From positions 62,001 through 126,000 of the forward strand of contig JAIUOK010000004.1 of assembly GCA_020161245.1 (NCBI GenBank): a stretch of 64,000 nt of DNA. The letters are read 5' to 3'. The notes under the pieces were generated by a model. That model was not told the DNA's origin. It made no database searches and was given only the letters and a program-made list of their open reading frames with translations. Below are positions 9,531-16,468 of this stretch, piece after piece. Position 1 is the stretch's first letter. Each line of letters starts with the position of its first letter. Source of the DNA: Actinomycetota bacterium (GTDB taxonomy: Bacteria; Actinomycetota; Actinomycetes; S36-B12; CAIYMF01). Position numbers and translations under genes: made by a program.

Positions 9531-9725
9531 CGTCGGCACGTCGCACGGCGGCGCGATGCTGTCCCTCGCACTCGACTAGTGCATCGAAGACGCCTGCGCC
9601 GATACCATGCGCGCGACACGAAGTGCCTGCACGACGCGAAGATGCACCAACTTTCTGGCACGCTCTGTCACAGTTCGATGGACGGCTTCCGGCACCGAGG
9701 TCGGAGGACAACTCAGGGAGGCATC

Positions 9726-10133
9726 GTGGCGGCTGCAAAGACCACCGCGAAGAAGACGGTCGCCAAGAAGGCGCCCGCCAAGAAGGCTGCGGCCAAGAAG
9801 GCCCCGGCGAAGAAGGCTGTTGCCAAGAAGGCTCCGGCGAAGAAGGCCGCTGCCAAGAAGGCCCCGGCCAAGAAGGCGCCCGCCAAGAAGGCTCCGGCCA
9901 AGAAGGCTCCGGCCAAGAAGGCAGTCGCGAAGAAGGCTCCGGCCAAGAAGGCCGCCGCCAAGAAGGCGCCCGCGAAGAAGGCTCCGGCCAAGAAGGCTCC
10001 GGCGAAGAAGGCCGCTGCCAAGAAGGCCCCCGCCAGGAAGGCGCCCGCGAAGAAGGCTGTGGCCAAGAAGGCCCCCGCCCGCAAGGCTCCGGCGAAGAAG
10101 GCTCCGGCCAAGCGCGCCGCGAAGAAGGCCTGA
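9726..10133 (+). CDS. lysine/alanine/proline-repeat histone H1-like nucleoid protein
   Basis: A 135-residue low-complexity basic protein made of about twenty [15 protein letters not shown] units and almost no acidic or aromatic residues after the first few codons. Such tails bind DNA non-specifically, as in histone H1, the Hc1/Hc2 proteins and the C-terminal tail of actinobacterial HU. Here the tail stands alone with no HU domain. GGGAGG stands 4 nt before the GTG at 9726. A very strong terminator follows, implying a monocistronic and probably abundant transcript. The repetitive DNA could vary in copy number between strains. Confidence 0.8.
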   Translation: MAAAKTTAKKTVAKKAPAKKAAAKKAPAKKAVAKKAPAKKAAAKKAPAKKAPAKKAPAKKAPAKKAVAKKAPAKKAAAKKAPAKKAPAKKAPAKKAAAKKAPARKAPAKKAVAKKAPARKAPAKKAPAKRAAKKA

Positions 10134-10148
10134 CCCGTCAGACCGCAC

Positions 10149-10182
10149 GAAGGCCCCGGTACCGCGAGGTACCGGGGCCTTC
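10149..10182. terminator. bidirectional intrinsic terminator
   Basis: A perfect 15-bp stem (GAAGGCCCCGGTACC with its complement) and a GCGA tetraloop lie between the convergent histone-like gene (+) and the 55-aa gene (-). Confidence 0.8.
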
Positions 10183-10193
10183 GTCATGCGGGG

Positions 10194-10361
10194 CTAGTCG
10201 TCGTCCTCGCGGTCGAAGGCCTCGTTGCGCGCGCGCATCCGCTCGAGTACGCCGGCCGCCTCCGCCTCCGTGGCGTAGGGGCCGAGGCGCTCGGCGTTCG
10301 GATCGCCCTGGCCCTGCTCGACCTGCTGGGTCCGGAGGTTGAACCACCAGTCGCCGCTCAC
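10194..10361 (-). CDS. conserved 55-aa actinobacterial protein
   Basis: A 55-residue protein starting SGDWWFNL, with a QVEQG segment and a P(Y)ATEAEAAG stretch; it ends in an acidic tail. This matches a small conserved actinobacterial family resembling a minimal SPOR-like fold (WWFNL..G.VE.G..... LGPY.T..EA); no function is established to my knowledge. GTG at 10361 follows GAGGAG by about 9 nt; a longer start would read through unlikely arginine-rich sequence. It is divergent from map with about 70 bp between starts. Confidence 0.75.
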   Translation of the reverse strand: MSGDWWFNLRTQQVEQGQGDPNAERLGPYATEAEAAGVLERMRARNEAFDREDDD

Positions 10362-10420
10362 ACCCGCTCCTCGTCGTCGCGCCCGGCCCGCACCCGCAGG
10401 CCGCGCCGTTGCTGTCCACC

Positions 10421-10432
10421 TACACTCCCACC
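10421..10432 (+). promoter_or_regulatory. leaderless -10 promoter element for map
   Basis: TACACT at 10421-10426 is followed after 6 nt by the ATG; there is no ribosome-binding sequence. Confidence 0.6.
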
Positions 10433-11296
10433 ATGCCACTCAAGCCCGGTGCCGTGAGCCCCATGCGGACTGTGCCGCCCCATATCGCGCGGCCGCCGTA
10501 CGTCGCAGCGCCGCGCGCCGAGCGGTGGACCGGCGGCGAGGTCAAGGACGCCGAGACCATCGAGCGGATGCGCGTCGCCTGCCGCCTCGCTGCGCAGGCG
10601 CTGCAGGCCGTCGGCGATGCCATCAAGCCCGGCGTCACCACCGACGAGCTCGACCGCGTCGGCCACGAGTTCCTCTGCGACAACGGCGCCTATCCGTCGA
10701 CCCTGGGCTACCCCGGCGGCGGTCGCGGTCCCCGGTTCATCAAGAGCCTGTGCACCTCGGTCAACGAGGTCGTCTGCCACGGCATCCCGGACTCCACCGA
10801 GCTCCAGGACGGCGACATCTGCAACATCGACATCACCGCCTACATCGGAGGTGTGCACGGCGACACCAACGCCACGTTCCTCGTCGGGGACGTCGACGAG
10901 GAGTCGCGGCTGCTGGTCGAGCGCACGCACGAGGCCACCATGCGCGGCATCAAGGCGGTCGCGCCCGGGCGCCAGCTCAACGTCATCGGACGGGTCATCG
11001 AGTCCTACGCCCGTCGCTTCGGCTACGGCGTCGTCCGCGACTTCACCGGCCACGGCATCGGCGAGGCGTTCCACTCCGGGCTCGTCGTGCCCCACTACGA
11101 CGACCCGTCGGCGACGACGGTCCTCGAGCCGGGCATGACGTTCACGATCGAGCCGATGATCAACCTCGGCACCTACGACTGGCGGATGTGGGACGACGGC
11201 TGGACCGTCGTGACCGCCGACCTCAAGCGGTCGGCGCAGTTCGAGCACACGGTGCTGGTGACCGACTCGGGCGTGGAGATCCTCACCCTGCCGTGA
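10433..11296 (+). CDS. map: type I methionine aminopeptidase
   Basis: A 287-residue metallopeptidase that removes the initiator methionine from nascent proteins. The five metal ligands of the pita-bread fold are visible in order: Asp and Asp in [17 protein letters not shown], His in GHGIGEAFH, Glu in FTIEPMI, Glu in FEHTVLV. A roughly 40-residue N-terminal extension (with PPHIARPPY) precedes the catalytic domain, as in the longer actinobacterial MetAP isoforms. A leaderless start is inferred from the -10 box 6 nt upstream. Confidence 0.95.
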   Translation: MPLKPGAVSPMRTVPPHIARPPYVAAPRAERWTGGEVKDAETIERMRVACRLAAQALQAVGDAIKPGVTTDELDRVGHEFLCDNGAYPSTLGYPGGGRGPRFIKSLCTSVNEVVCHGIPDSTELQDGDICNIDITAYIGGVHGDTNATFLVGDVDEESRLLVERTHEATMRGIKAVAPGRQLNVIGRVIESYARRFGYGVVRDFTGHGIGEAFHSGLVVPHYDDPSATTVLEPGMTFTIEPMINLGTYDWRMWDDGWTVVTADLKRSAQFEHTVLVTDSGVEILTLP

Positions 11297-11338
11297 GCCG
11301 GCCTGGGCAGTGCCGGGACGGCGCGCGGCGGACGTCGC

Positions 11339-11351
11339 TAGCCTGCACACC
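11339..11351 (+). promoter_or_regulatory. leaderless -10 promoter element for ppgK
   Basis: TAGCCT at 11339-11344 is followed by 7 nt and then the ATG at 11352. Confidence 0.55.
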
Positions 11352-12113
11352 ATGAGCGCGCAGCAGTGGCCCGACGACGTCCGCACCCTCGCCATCGACA
11401 TCGGCGGCTCGGGCTTCAAGGCCGCGATCCTCGACCCTGAGGGCGCGATGCTGACCGAGCGGGTCCGCATCGACACGCCCTACCCCGTGCCGCCGGAGAA
11501 GTTCGTCTCCGCGGTGCTCGATCTGACCAAGGACCTCGGCGAGCACCATCGCGTGACCGTCGGGTTCCCCGGCCTCGTGCGCAACGGACGGGTACGCAAC
11601 ATCCCGTCGCTGACCCGCGCCGCCTACGACGGCGACACCGATCCCCGGCTCGAGGAGCAGTGGCTCGGCTTCGACCTCGCCGCCGCGCTGACCGAGGCCT
11701 TCGGGGTGCCGACCAAGGTCGCCAACGACGCCGACGTCCAGGGCTGCGCGGTGGTCGAGGGGCAGGGCTTCGAGTTCGTCATGACCCTCGGCACCGGCGT
11801 CGGTACCGCGATGTTCCTCGACGGCCGGCTGCTCCCCCACATCGACGCCGGCCACGCGCCGTTCCGCAAGGGCGACTCGTTCGAGGACCAGCTCGGGAAC
11901 GTGGCCCGCAAGGACGTCGGCAAGGAGCGGTGGCGCCGGCGCGTCACCGAGGCGATCCTCGCCTACGACCGCTTCCTGTTCTTCGACACCATCCACATCG
12001 GCGGGGGCAACGCCAAGCACCTCGACCCGGAGGACCTGCCGCACAAGGCGCGCATCGTCAGCAACACGGCGGGCATCACCGGCGGCGTGCGCCTCTGGGA
12101 GCTCGACTCCTGA
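11352..12113 (+). CDS. ppgK: polyphosphate glucokinase (ROK family)
   Basis: A 253-residue ROK-fold kinase. The phosphate loop LAIDIGGSGFKAAI (residues 13-26), the NDADVQG catalytic segment and the GTGVGTAMF adenosine motif match polyphosphate/ATP-dependent glucokinases of actinobacteria, which phosphorylate glucose using inorganic polyphosphate. The zinc-binding cysteine cluster of other ROK members is absent, as is usual for PpgK. The actinobacterial-length protein and the FPGLVRNG..RNIPSLT region support the name. Confidence 0.88.
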   Translation: MSAQQWPDDVRTLAIDIGGSGFKAAILDPEGAMLTERVRIDTPYPVPPEKFVSAVLDLTKDLGEHHRVTVGFPGLVRNGRVRNIPSLTRAAYDGDTDPRLEEQWLGFDLAAALTEAFGVPTKVANDADVQGCAVVEGQGFEFVMTLGTGVGTAMFLDGRLLPHIDAGHAPFRKGDSFEDQLGNVARKDVGKERWRRRVTEAILAYDRFLFFDTIHIGGGNAKHLDPEDLPHKARIVSNTAGITGGVRLWELDS

Positions 12114-12193
12114 TCCGACCGCGTCCGCTCCGGACGTGACGCACGAGACGGCGTCCGGAGGTGATCCGGCTTTCAATCATCAGGCGATCGACC

Positions 12194-12205
12194 TACCCTG
12201 GGCGT
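12194..12205 (+). promoter_or_regulatory. leaderless -10 promoter element for the MarR gene
   Basis: TACCCT at 12194-12199 is followed after 6 nt by ATG; no Shine-Dalgarno. An AT-richer segment (TTTCAATCAT) just upstream may hold an autoregulatory site. Confidence 0.55.
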
Positions 12206-12685
12206 ATGAGCACCAGGTGGCTGTCCGCCGACCAGCAGCGGTCGTGGCGCGCCTACATCGCCGCGACGACGCTGCTGTCGGACCGGCTCTCGCGCGAGCT
12301 CCAGTCCGCGCACAAGCTCACGCTGTCCGACTACGAGATCCTCGTGCGCCTCTCCGAGGCGCCCGACCGCCGGCTGCGCATGAGCGAGCTCGCCGACTAC
12401 ACGCTGTCGAGCCGGAGCCGGCTCTCGCACCAGATCGACCGGCTCGAGGACCAGGGCATCGTCGAGCGCCAGGCCTGCGAGACCGACCGTCGCGGCGCCA
12501 ACGCCGTCCTCACCGACAAGGGCTTCGATCTGCTCGTCGAGGCGGCGCCCACGCACGTCGACGGTGTCCGCAAGCACCTCGTCGACCTGCTCACCGACGA
12601 GCAGTTCGCAGCGCTCGGCTCGGCACTGGCTGTGGTCGCCGAGCACCTGCAGTCGCCCGACTGCGACGAGCAGCGCAGCGCGTAG
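12206..12685 (+). CDS. MarR-family transcriptional regulator
   Basis: A 159-residue winged helix protein: LTLSDYEILVRLSEAPDRRLRMSELADYTLSSRSRLSHQIDRLEDQGIVER is the classic MarR DNA-binding domain (residues 45-98), followed by the wing (TDRRGANAVLTDKG). Dimer-forming helices flank it. A leaderless start at 12206 is chosen over an upstream in-frame ATG at 12161 because the -10 box lies between them. No obvious target gene is adjacent; the next gene is convergent across a strong terminator. The ligand is unknown. Confidence 0.88.
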   Translation: MSTRWLSADQQRSWRAYIAATTLLSDRLSRELQSAHKLTLSDYEILVRLSEAPDRRLRMSELADYTLSSRSRLSHQIDRLEDQGIVERQACETDRRGANAVLTDKGFDLLVEAAPTHVDGVRKHLVDLLTDEQFAALGSALAVVAEHLQSPDCDEQRSA

Positions 12686-12700
12686 CCCAGGCATCACGCC

Positions 12701-12734
12701 AGGAGGGCGGCACCCGTGCGGGTGCCGCCCTCCT
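12701..12734. terminator. bidirectional intrinsic terminator
   Basis: A perfect 14-bp stem AGGAGGGCGGCACC with a 6-nt loop lies between the MarR gene (+) and the surface protein gene (-). Confidence 0.8.
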
Positions 12735-12746
12735 GTGCGTGCGGGG

Positions 12747-13451
12747 TCAGGCCGCGTGCCGTCCCGGGGTGCGTCGCTGCGACAGCGCCAGGACCGCTGC
12801 GCCACCAGCCACGAGCAGCGCGCCGAGCGCGAGCAGCACACCGGCCCGGTCGCCGCTGCCGGTCGCGGGCAGCGCGGGGTCGCCCGGCGTCGACGTCGAC
12901 GGATCCCCGCTCGTCGCCGGCGCCGTGGTGGACGGCGTCACCGAGCCGGTCTCCACCGGCGGAGTGGAGGTGACGGGCGGCGTCGTCGACGGCGTCACCG
13001 TCCCGGTCTCCACCGGCGGGGTGGTGGTGACCGGCGGCGTCGTGGTGACCGGCGGCGTCGTGGTCGAGGACGGCGGGCAGAGGATCACGTGCGAGATGCT
13101 CTTGCCGTCCGATCGCGCGTAGGCGACGCCCGCCGTCGGATCGACCCACACCTCGTTGGCAGCGGCGTCGGCACCGGCTTTGAGGACGAGCAGCGACGCC
13201 GGCTGCACGAGCAGGTACGGGGTGTCGACCGGCTCGTACTTCACGCCGAGCGGCTCGCCGTCGGGCCCGGTGCCGCAGAAGAACTCCGGCTGGTTGGCGG
13301 CCGAGGAGAACGGAACGGTGTAGTCCGGGGTGCTGTCGACGACGACGTCGGCGGACGCCGTGGCGAGCAGCGGCGCGGCGACGAGCGCGGCGCCGAACGC
13401 AGTGAGGAACGCGGCGACAGCCGCGCCGGAACGAGCTCGGGGCGAAGGCAT
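12747..13451 (-). CDS. secreted LPXTG-type surface protein A with Thr/Pro repeats
   Basis: A 234-residue exported protein. It has an N-terminal signal peptide (residues 1-35), a globular region of about 80 residues with two cysteines (FCGTG, ILCPP) of unknown fold, a TTTPPV/STTPPV wall-spanning repeat tract, then the sortase signal LPATG, a hydrophobic helix and an RRTPGR tail. Sortase should link it to peptidoglycan. The tract just before LPATG shares the phrase PVETGSV with the second surface protein at 14858, so their C-termini are related although the globular parts differ. The ATG at 13451 lies 46 nt after a structured RNA leader nearly identical to the one in front of the second protein. 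Confidence 0.85.
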   Translation of the reverse strand: MPSPRARSGAAVAAFLTAFGAALVAAPLLATASADVVVDSTPDYTVPFSSAANQPEFFCGTGPDGEPLGVKYEPVDTPYLLVQPASLLVLKAGADAAANEVWVDPTAGVAYARSDGKSISHVILCPPSSTTTPPVTTTPPVTTTPPVETGTVTPSTTPPVTSTPPVETGSVTPSTTAPATSGDPSTSTPGDPALPATGSGDRAGVLLALGALLVAGGAAVLALSQRRTPGRHAA

Positions 13452-13496
13452 CGAGGCTCCCACGGTCGGCCGGGCGCAGCCCGGATGGCGCTGGAC

Positions 13497-13584
13497 CGAG
13501 GCCGGTCTCACCACTGGCTCGCCGCGACCGCTCCCCCTCCGGGGACCGGTGACCGTCGTGCGGTCGCGGGTCGGCGCCTCCTCG
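13497..13584 (-). ncRNA. structured 5' leader RNA, copy A (candidate riboswitch or cis-regulator)
   Basis: About 88 nt of the 5' leader of surface protein A. It matches copy B at 14732-14817 almost base for base: both open with CGAGGAGGC and CGACCCGCGACCG and close with an identical 35-nt block that includes GAGCCAGTGG and GACCGGCCTCG. The differences fall in predicted loops: CACGA versus GAAT between GACCG and CGGTC, and GGA versus GCAA between C-rich and G-rich arms. The outer ends (CGAGG and CCTCG) and CCGCGACCG/CGGTCGCGG can pair. I do not recognise the class. A CCGGGC/GCCCGG hairpin (13470-13483) lies between the leader and the start codon. Confidence 0.6.
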
Positions 13585-13762
13585 CGGGAGCCGCCCGCAT
13601 CGGGACCGTGCAGCCGGCTTCCGAGGAAGGAACGGCGCCGGCCGGCGCACGGTTACACACCGCTCCCAGGATCAGCCGTTCGTCCTAGTGGCGGTGGGAC
13701 GGTGGGCGCAGCGCGTGACCGACGACGCGGGCACCGACCACGCCCGGCGGGCAGGACCTGGA

Positions 13763-13960
13763 TCAGCTGGCGACGGGGAGGACCGTGGCGGGCTCGGCGT
13801 CGCGGCCGCGCAGGGTGGGCAGCGGTCGCAGCGACGGGCGACGCACGTCGGCGCTGCGCCCGGCGCGGCACTCGGTGCACCAGGCCTCGGAGCCCTGGCC
13901 CACGACGAGCACCGAGGGACGGGCGTAGGGGACGCGGCAGCGGGTGCAGATCGTGATCAC
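13763..13960 (-). CDS. hypothetical small protein with two CxxC motifs
   Basis: A possible 65-residue protein with the zinc-ribbon-like pattern CTRC ... CTEC at residues 5-8 and 28-31, followed by a basic, Arg/Pro-rich tail. Such small two-CxxC proteins often bind zinc; no family name can be given. The GTG at 13960 has a CAGACT box 6 nt upstream, consistent with a leaderless start, and that box is embedded in a perfect 15-nt palindrome. It lies between rnpB and the leader of surface protein A. Coding status is moderate: composition and cysteine spacing are protein-like but the gene is short. Confidence 0.5.
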   Translation of the reverse strand: MITICTRCRVPYARPSVLVVGQGSEAWCTECRAGRSADVRRPSLRPLPTLRGRDAEPATVLPVAS

Positions 13961-13961
13961 G

Positions 13962-13976
13962 GCACCAGTCTGGTGC
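13962..13976. promoter_or_regulatory. perfect palindrome over a putative promoter
   Basis: GCACCAG, T, CTGGTGC: a 7+1+7 palindrome that covers the putative CAGACT -10 element of the small CxxC gene. A bound repressor here would block initiation. Confidence 0.4.
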
Positions 13977-14104
13977 GTCGGAGGGGCTCCTCGCGCCGCG
14001 CTACGCGGGAGGTGTGGGCAGTCCCACACCGCAGATGTCCTGCAGGTGAACGGATCCCGGCCGCCGATGACGACGAGGTTGCCGGCGGCGACCGGAGGTG
14101 TGCA

Positions 14105-14484
14105 GACGAGCCGGTCTGTAAGCCGGGTTCTGTCCCGGTCGCGAGCGACCGGGGGCGACCATCCCTCTAGGACTGCCGTCGCCGGCAGCCTCGTGCGGTC
14201 TACCCGCAGGCTCGGACGGGCCGTCCTCGAACGCCTGCGCAGGAGGCGAGCCTCCCTCTTGACCTTGCTCCGGGTGGGGTTTGCCGAGCCACGGCCGTCA
14301 CCGGCCGCGCTGGTGGTCTCTTACACCACCGTTTCACCCTTGCCGGCGCCGAAGCACCGGCGGTCTGTTCTCTGTGGCACTGTCCCGCGGGTCACCCCGG
14401 GTGGGCGTTACCCACCACCCTGCCCTTCGGAGCCCGGACTTTCCTCAGCACCTCGCGGTGCCGCGGCCGCCCGACCGGCTCGTC
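14105..14484 (-). ncRNA. rnpB: RNase P RNA
   Basis: The catalytic RNA of ribonuclease P, which trims the 5' ends of tRNA precursors. Bacterial type A landmarks are read on the minus strand: the P1 helix strand GACGAGCCGGTC at the 5' end and its partner CAGACCGGCTCGTC at the 3' end, GAGGAAAGTCCGGGCTCC near 14440, the ACAGAG/AACAGACC region near 14365, GGTGAAACGGTGG.GTAAGAGACCACC near 14325, AAACCCCAC near 14280, and AGAGGGATGGTCG plus ACAGAACCCGGCTTA at the end. Length is about 380 nt. A TACCCT box about 11 nt before the 5' end (14495-14500) may be the -10 element. A position near panB and aceE is usual in actinobacteria. Confidence 0.96.
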
Positions 14485-14731
14485 TGCCCCACCAGGGTAG
14501 CGGCGCAGGCGATCCGGCTCTCCCGCGGACGGTGCTGGCTCAAGCCCGGCTCAGGGCCGGATCAGGCGCAGATGCGCAGAATCTGCACCCTCGGTGACAC
14601 CCGCTGCGCCGACGGGATGACGCTCGACACAGGGCTGCTCCGAACGAGGGACAAGCGCAGCGTCACCGTTTCCGTCGGACCTGCCGCGACCGCGAACCTT
14701 GACGTGCTCGCTCCTCCACCGGGAACGAGCA

Positions 14732-14817
14732 CGAGGAGGCTTCGACCCGCGACCGGAATCGGTCACCGCTCCCGCAAGGGGACGGTCGCGGCGAGCCAGT
14801 GGTGAGACCGGCCTCGG
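14732..14817 (+). ncRNA. structured 5' leader RNA, copy B (candidate riboswitch or cis-regulator)
   Basis: About 86 nt in the leader of surface protein B, nearly identical to copy A at 13497-13584 on the other strand, with substitutions confined to predicted loops. A further hairpin, CGTGCTCG with CGAGCACG, spans 14703-14733 immediately upstream and is not shared. The ATG follows 40 nt after the conserved block, behind a C-rich stretch (TCCCCCC) that could pair with G-rich parts of the leader. Confidence 0.6.
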
Positions 14818-14857
14818 AGAGCGCCCCCCACTCGTTCCCCGATCGCGAGGTCCCCCC

Positions 14858-15718
14858 ATGAACCGCACGCTCGCCCGTACCGCCGGCATCACCGCCGCGA
14901 CCCTCGGCCTGGCCGTCGCCGGCCTCCCCCTGGCCCTCTCGGCCACCGCGCACGGCCACGACAACGACCACAAGGTCGGCGTCTGCCACGCGACGTCGTC
15001 CGACACCAACCCCTACGAGTGGATCGTCGTCGACGAGAGCTCGGCCACCTACAAGGGCCACCTCGAGCACAAGAACCACCCGAACAAGACCTGGAAGTCC
15101 ACGGTCACCTGGAACGGCACCACCTACCACCGCGGCGACGCCAAGCCCGACTTCATCGGCGGCGGCATCACGCAGGGCTGGTGCGAGGCCCCGACGACGC
15201 CGGACTGCGACGACCGCGACGGCCACGACCACCACGACTCGATCGCCCGCCAGGACCACGACGGCGACGACGAGCGCTGCGAGGAGACGACGTCGCCGAC
15301 GCCGACCCCCACGGAGACCACGCCGTCGGAGACCCCGACCGAGACGCCGTCGGAGACCCCCACCGAGACCCCGACCGAGACCCCGACCGAGACGCCGTCG
15401 GAGACCCCCACCGAGACCCCGACCGAGACGCCGTCGGAGACCCCGACCGAGTCGGAGACCTCGACGCCGTCGGAGACCCCCACCGAGACGCCCACCGAGG
15501 ACCCGACCGACCCGGTCGAGACCGGCAGCGTCGACCCGACGTCGGCCCCGGCCACCACGGACGCCGCGTCCGAGGCCGCCTCCATCCCCGCGACCGGCGG
15601 CGGCCAGCTGGCCCACACCGGTGCGACCTCGATGCTGCTCACCCTGCTCGGCCTGGGCATCTTCGCCCTCGGCGTCCTGGCCACCGTCGCCTCGCGCCGG
15701 CCGACCCGCTCGCACTGA
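14858..15718 (+). CDS. secreted sortase-anchored surface protein B with (TPTE/TPSE)n repeats
   Basis: A 286-residue exported protein. It has a signal peptide (residues 1-32), a globular domain starting KVGVCHATSSDTNPY with conserved cysteines (a domain common in actinobacterial surface proteins), a His/Asp-rich stretch, about 20 copies of TPTE/TPSE, then PVETGSV, IPATG and LAHTG before a hydrophobic helix and an RRPTR tail. LAHTG fits the LAxTG signal of class E sortases; the earlier IPATG may be a decoy. The repeat tract likely spans the wall. Its leader carries the structured element shared with surface protein A. The ribosome-binding site is weak (GCGAGG). Confidence 0.88.
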   Translation: MNRTLARTAGITAATLGLAVAGLPLALSATAHGHDNDHKVGVCHATSSDTNPYEWIVVDESSATYKGHLEHKNHPNKTWKSTVTWNGTTYHRGDAKPDFIGGGITQGWCEAPTTPDCDDRDGHDHHDSIARQDHDGDDERCEETTSPTPTPTETTPSETPTETPSETPTETPTETPTETPSETPTETPTETPSETPTESETSTPSETPTETPTEDPTDPVETGSVDPTSAPATTDAASEAASIPATGGGQLAHTGATSMLLTLLGLGIFALGVLATVASRRPTRSH

Positions 15719-15899
15719 GCCTGACCGACCCGCTGCCCGGCCGGACCCGCGAGGGCCGGCCGGCGCGGCACCGGCCCTCGCACCCGGCGCCACCGATGCC
15801 GCAGGGCCGACCCACCGCACGTCCCGCGCAGGTCCTCATCGGTGGAGGGGCGCGCGGGCGCGATCGAGCCGCTCTGGATCGGGACGGCGCGAGAGCAGG

Positions 15900-15933
15900 G
15901 ACGGCCCCGCAGCCTTCGGGCTGCGGGGCCGTC
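15900..15933. terminator. bidirectional intrinsic terminator
   Basis: A perfect 15-bp stem GACGGCCCCGCAGCC closed by a TTCG tetraloop lies between surface protein B (+) and the DinB gene (-). Confidence 0.85.
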
Positions 15934-15958
15934 GCCGTCGTCGGGCGACGACGCGCGC

Positions 15959-16459
15959 TCAGACCTCGGCGAGGATCTGCTCGCGGAGGATGTCGCCGTG
16001 GCCGACGTGCCGGGCGAGCTCCTCGACGAGGTGGGCGTAGATCCAGCGCAGCGTGAGCGGGCCCCGCCGGTTGTGCAGCGCGAGGTCGTCGAGGGCGAGG
16101 CCGGACGCGATCTGCTCGGCCTCGCGCACAGCCGCGAGGTAGTCGGCCCGCAGCGACTCCGGCGTGTCGGTGTCGTCGAGGATCCAGCTCTCATCGGCGT
16201 CGTACGGGATGCCGGCCTCCTCGCGCGACATCCCCGCGACCGTGACGTGGAACCACACCTTCTCGACGAACACGCAGTGCTTGACGATCGACGCCGGCGT
16301 GGTGAGCGACGGGACGAGGTGGCGGCGCGCCTGCTCGTCGGTGAGGCCGTCGAGCAGCGCGAGGATCTCGAGCCTGTTGTCGTGCACGAAGGCCTCGAGC
16401 TGCGTGCGTTCGTCGGCGACGAGCGCACGCTCGCTGCGGTAGTCGTCGGCACCGGTCAT
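15959..16459 (-). CDS. DinB-superfamily protein (DUF664, mycothiol-transferase-like)
   Basis: A 166-residue four-helix-bundle protein of the DinB/DUF664 superfamily. Metal-binding histidines expected at the ends of helices are present (IVKHCVF, HLVEELARHVGHGD). In actinobacteria these proteins are thought to be mycothiol- or bacillithiol-type S-transferases in detoxification; the substrate here is unknown. TAGGCT lies 6 nt before the ATG at 16459, so the mRNA is probably leaderless. A second DUF664 protein occurs at 57028. Confidence 0.85.
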   Translation of the reverse strand: MTGADDYRSERALVADERTQLEAFVHDNRLEILALLDGLTDEQARRHLVPSLTTPASIVKHCVFVEKVWFHVTVAGMSREEAGIPYDADESWILDDTDTPESLRADYLAAVREAEQIASGLALDDLALHNRRGPLTLRWIYAHLVEELARHVGHGDILREQILAEV

Positions 16460-16468
16460 GCCGCGAGC

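Noticed and set aside
9740-10120. CRISPR array or tandem DNA repeat element
   Set aside because: The repeats are in-frame codons for KKAPA units of a protein; there are no uniform spacers.
13497-13584. Cobalamin riboswitch
   Set aside because: GAGCCAG...GAGACCGGCC resembles the B12 box, but extra bases interrupt it and the other conserved B12 riboswitch elements are missing; the genes have no B12 link.
15290-15530. Satellite or CRISPR-like repeat
   Set aside because: The ACCGAGACCCCG-type units encode TPTE/TPSE repeats inside a secreted protein gene.
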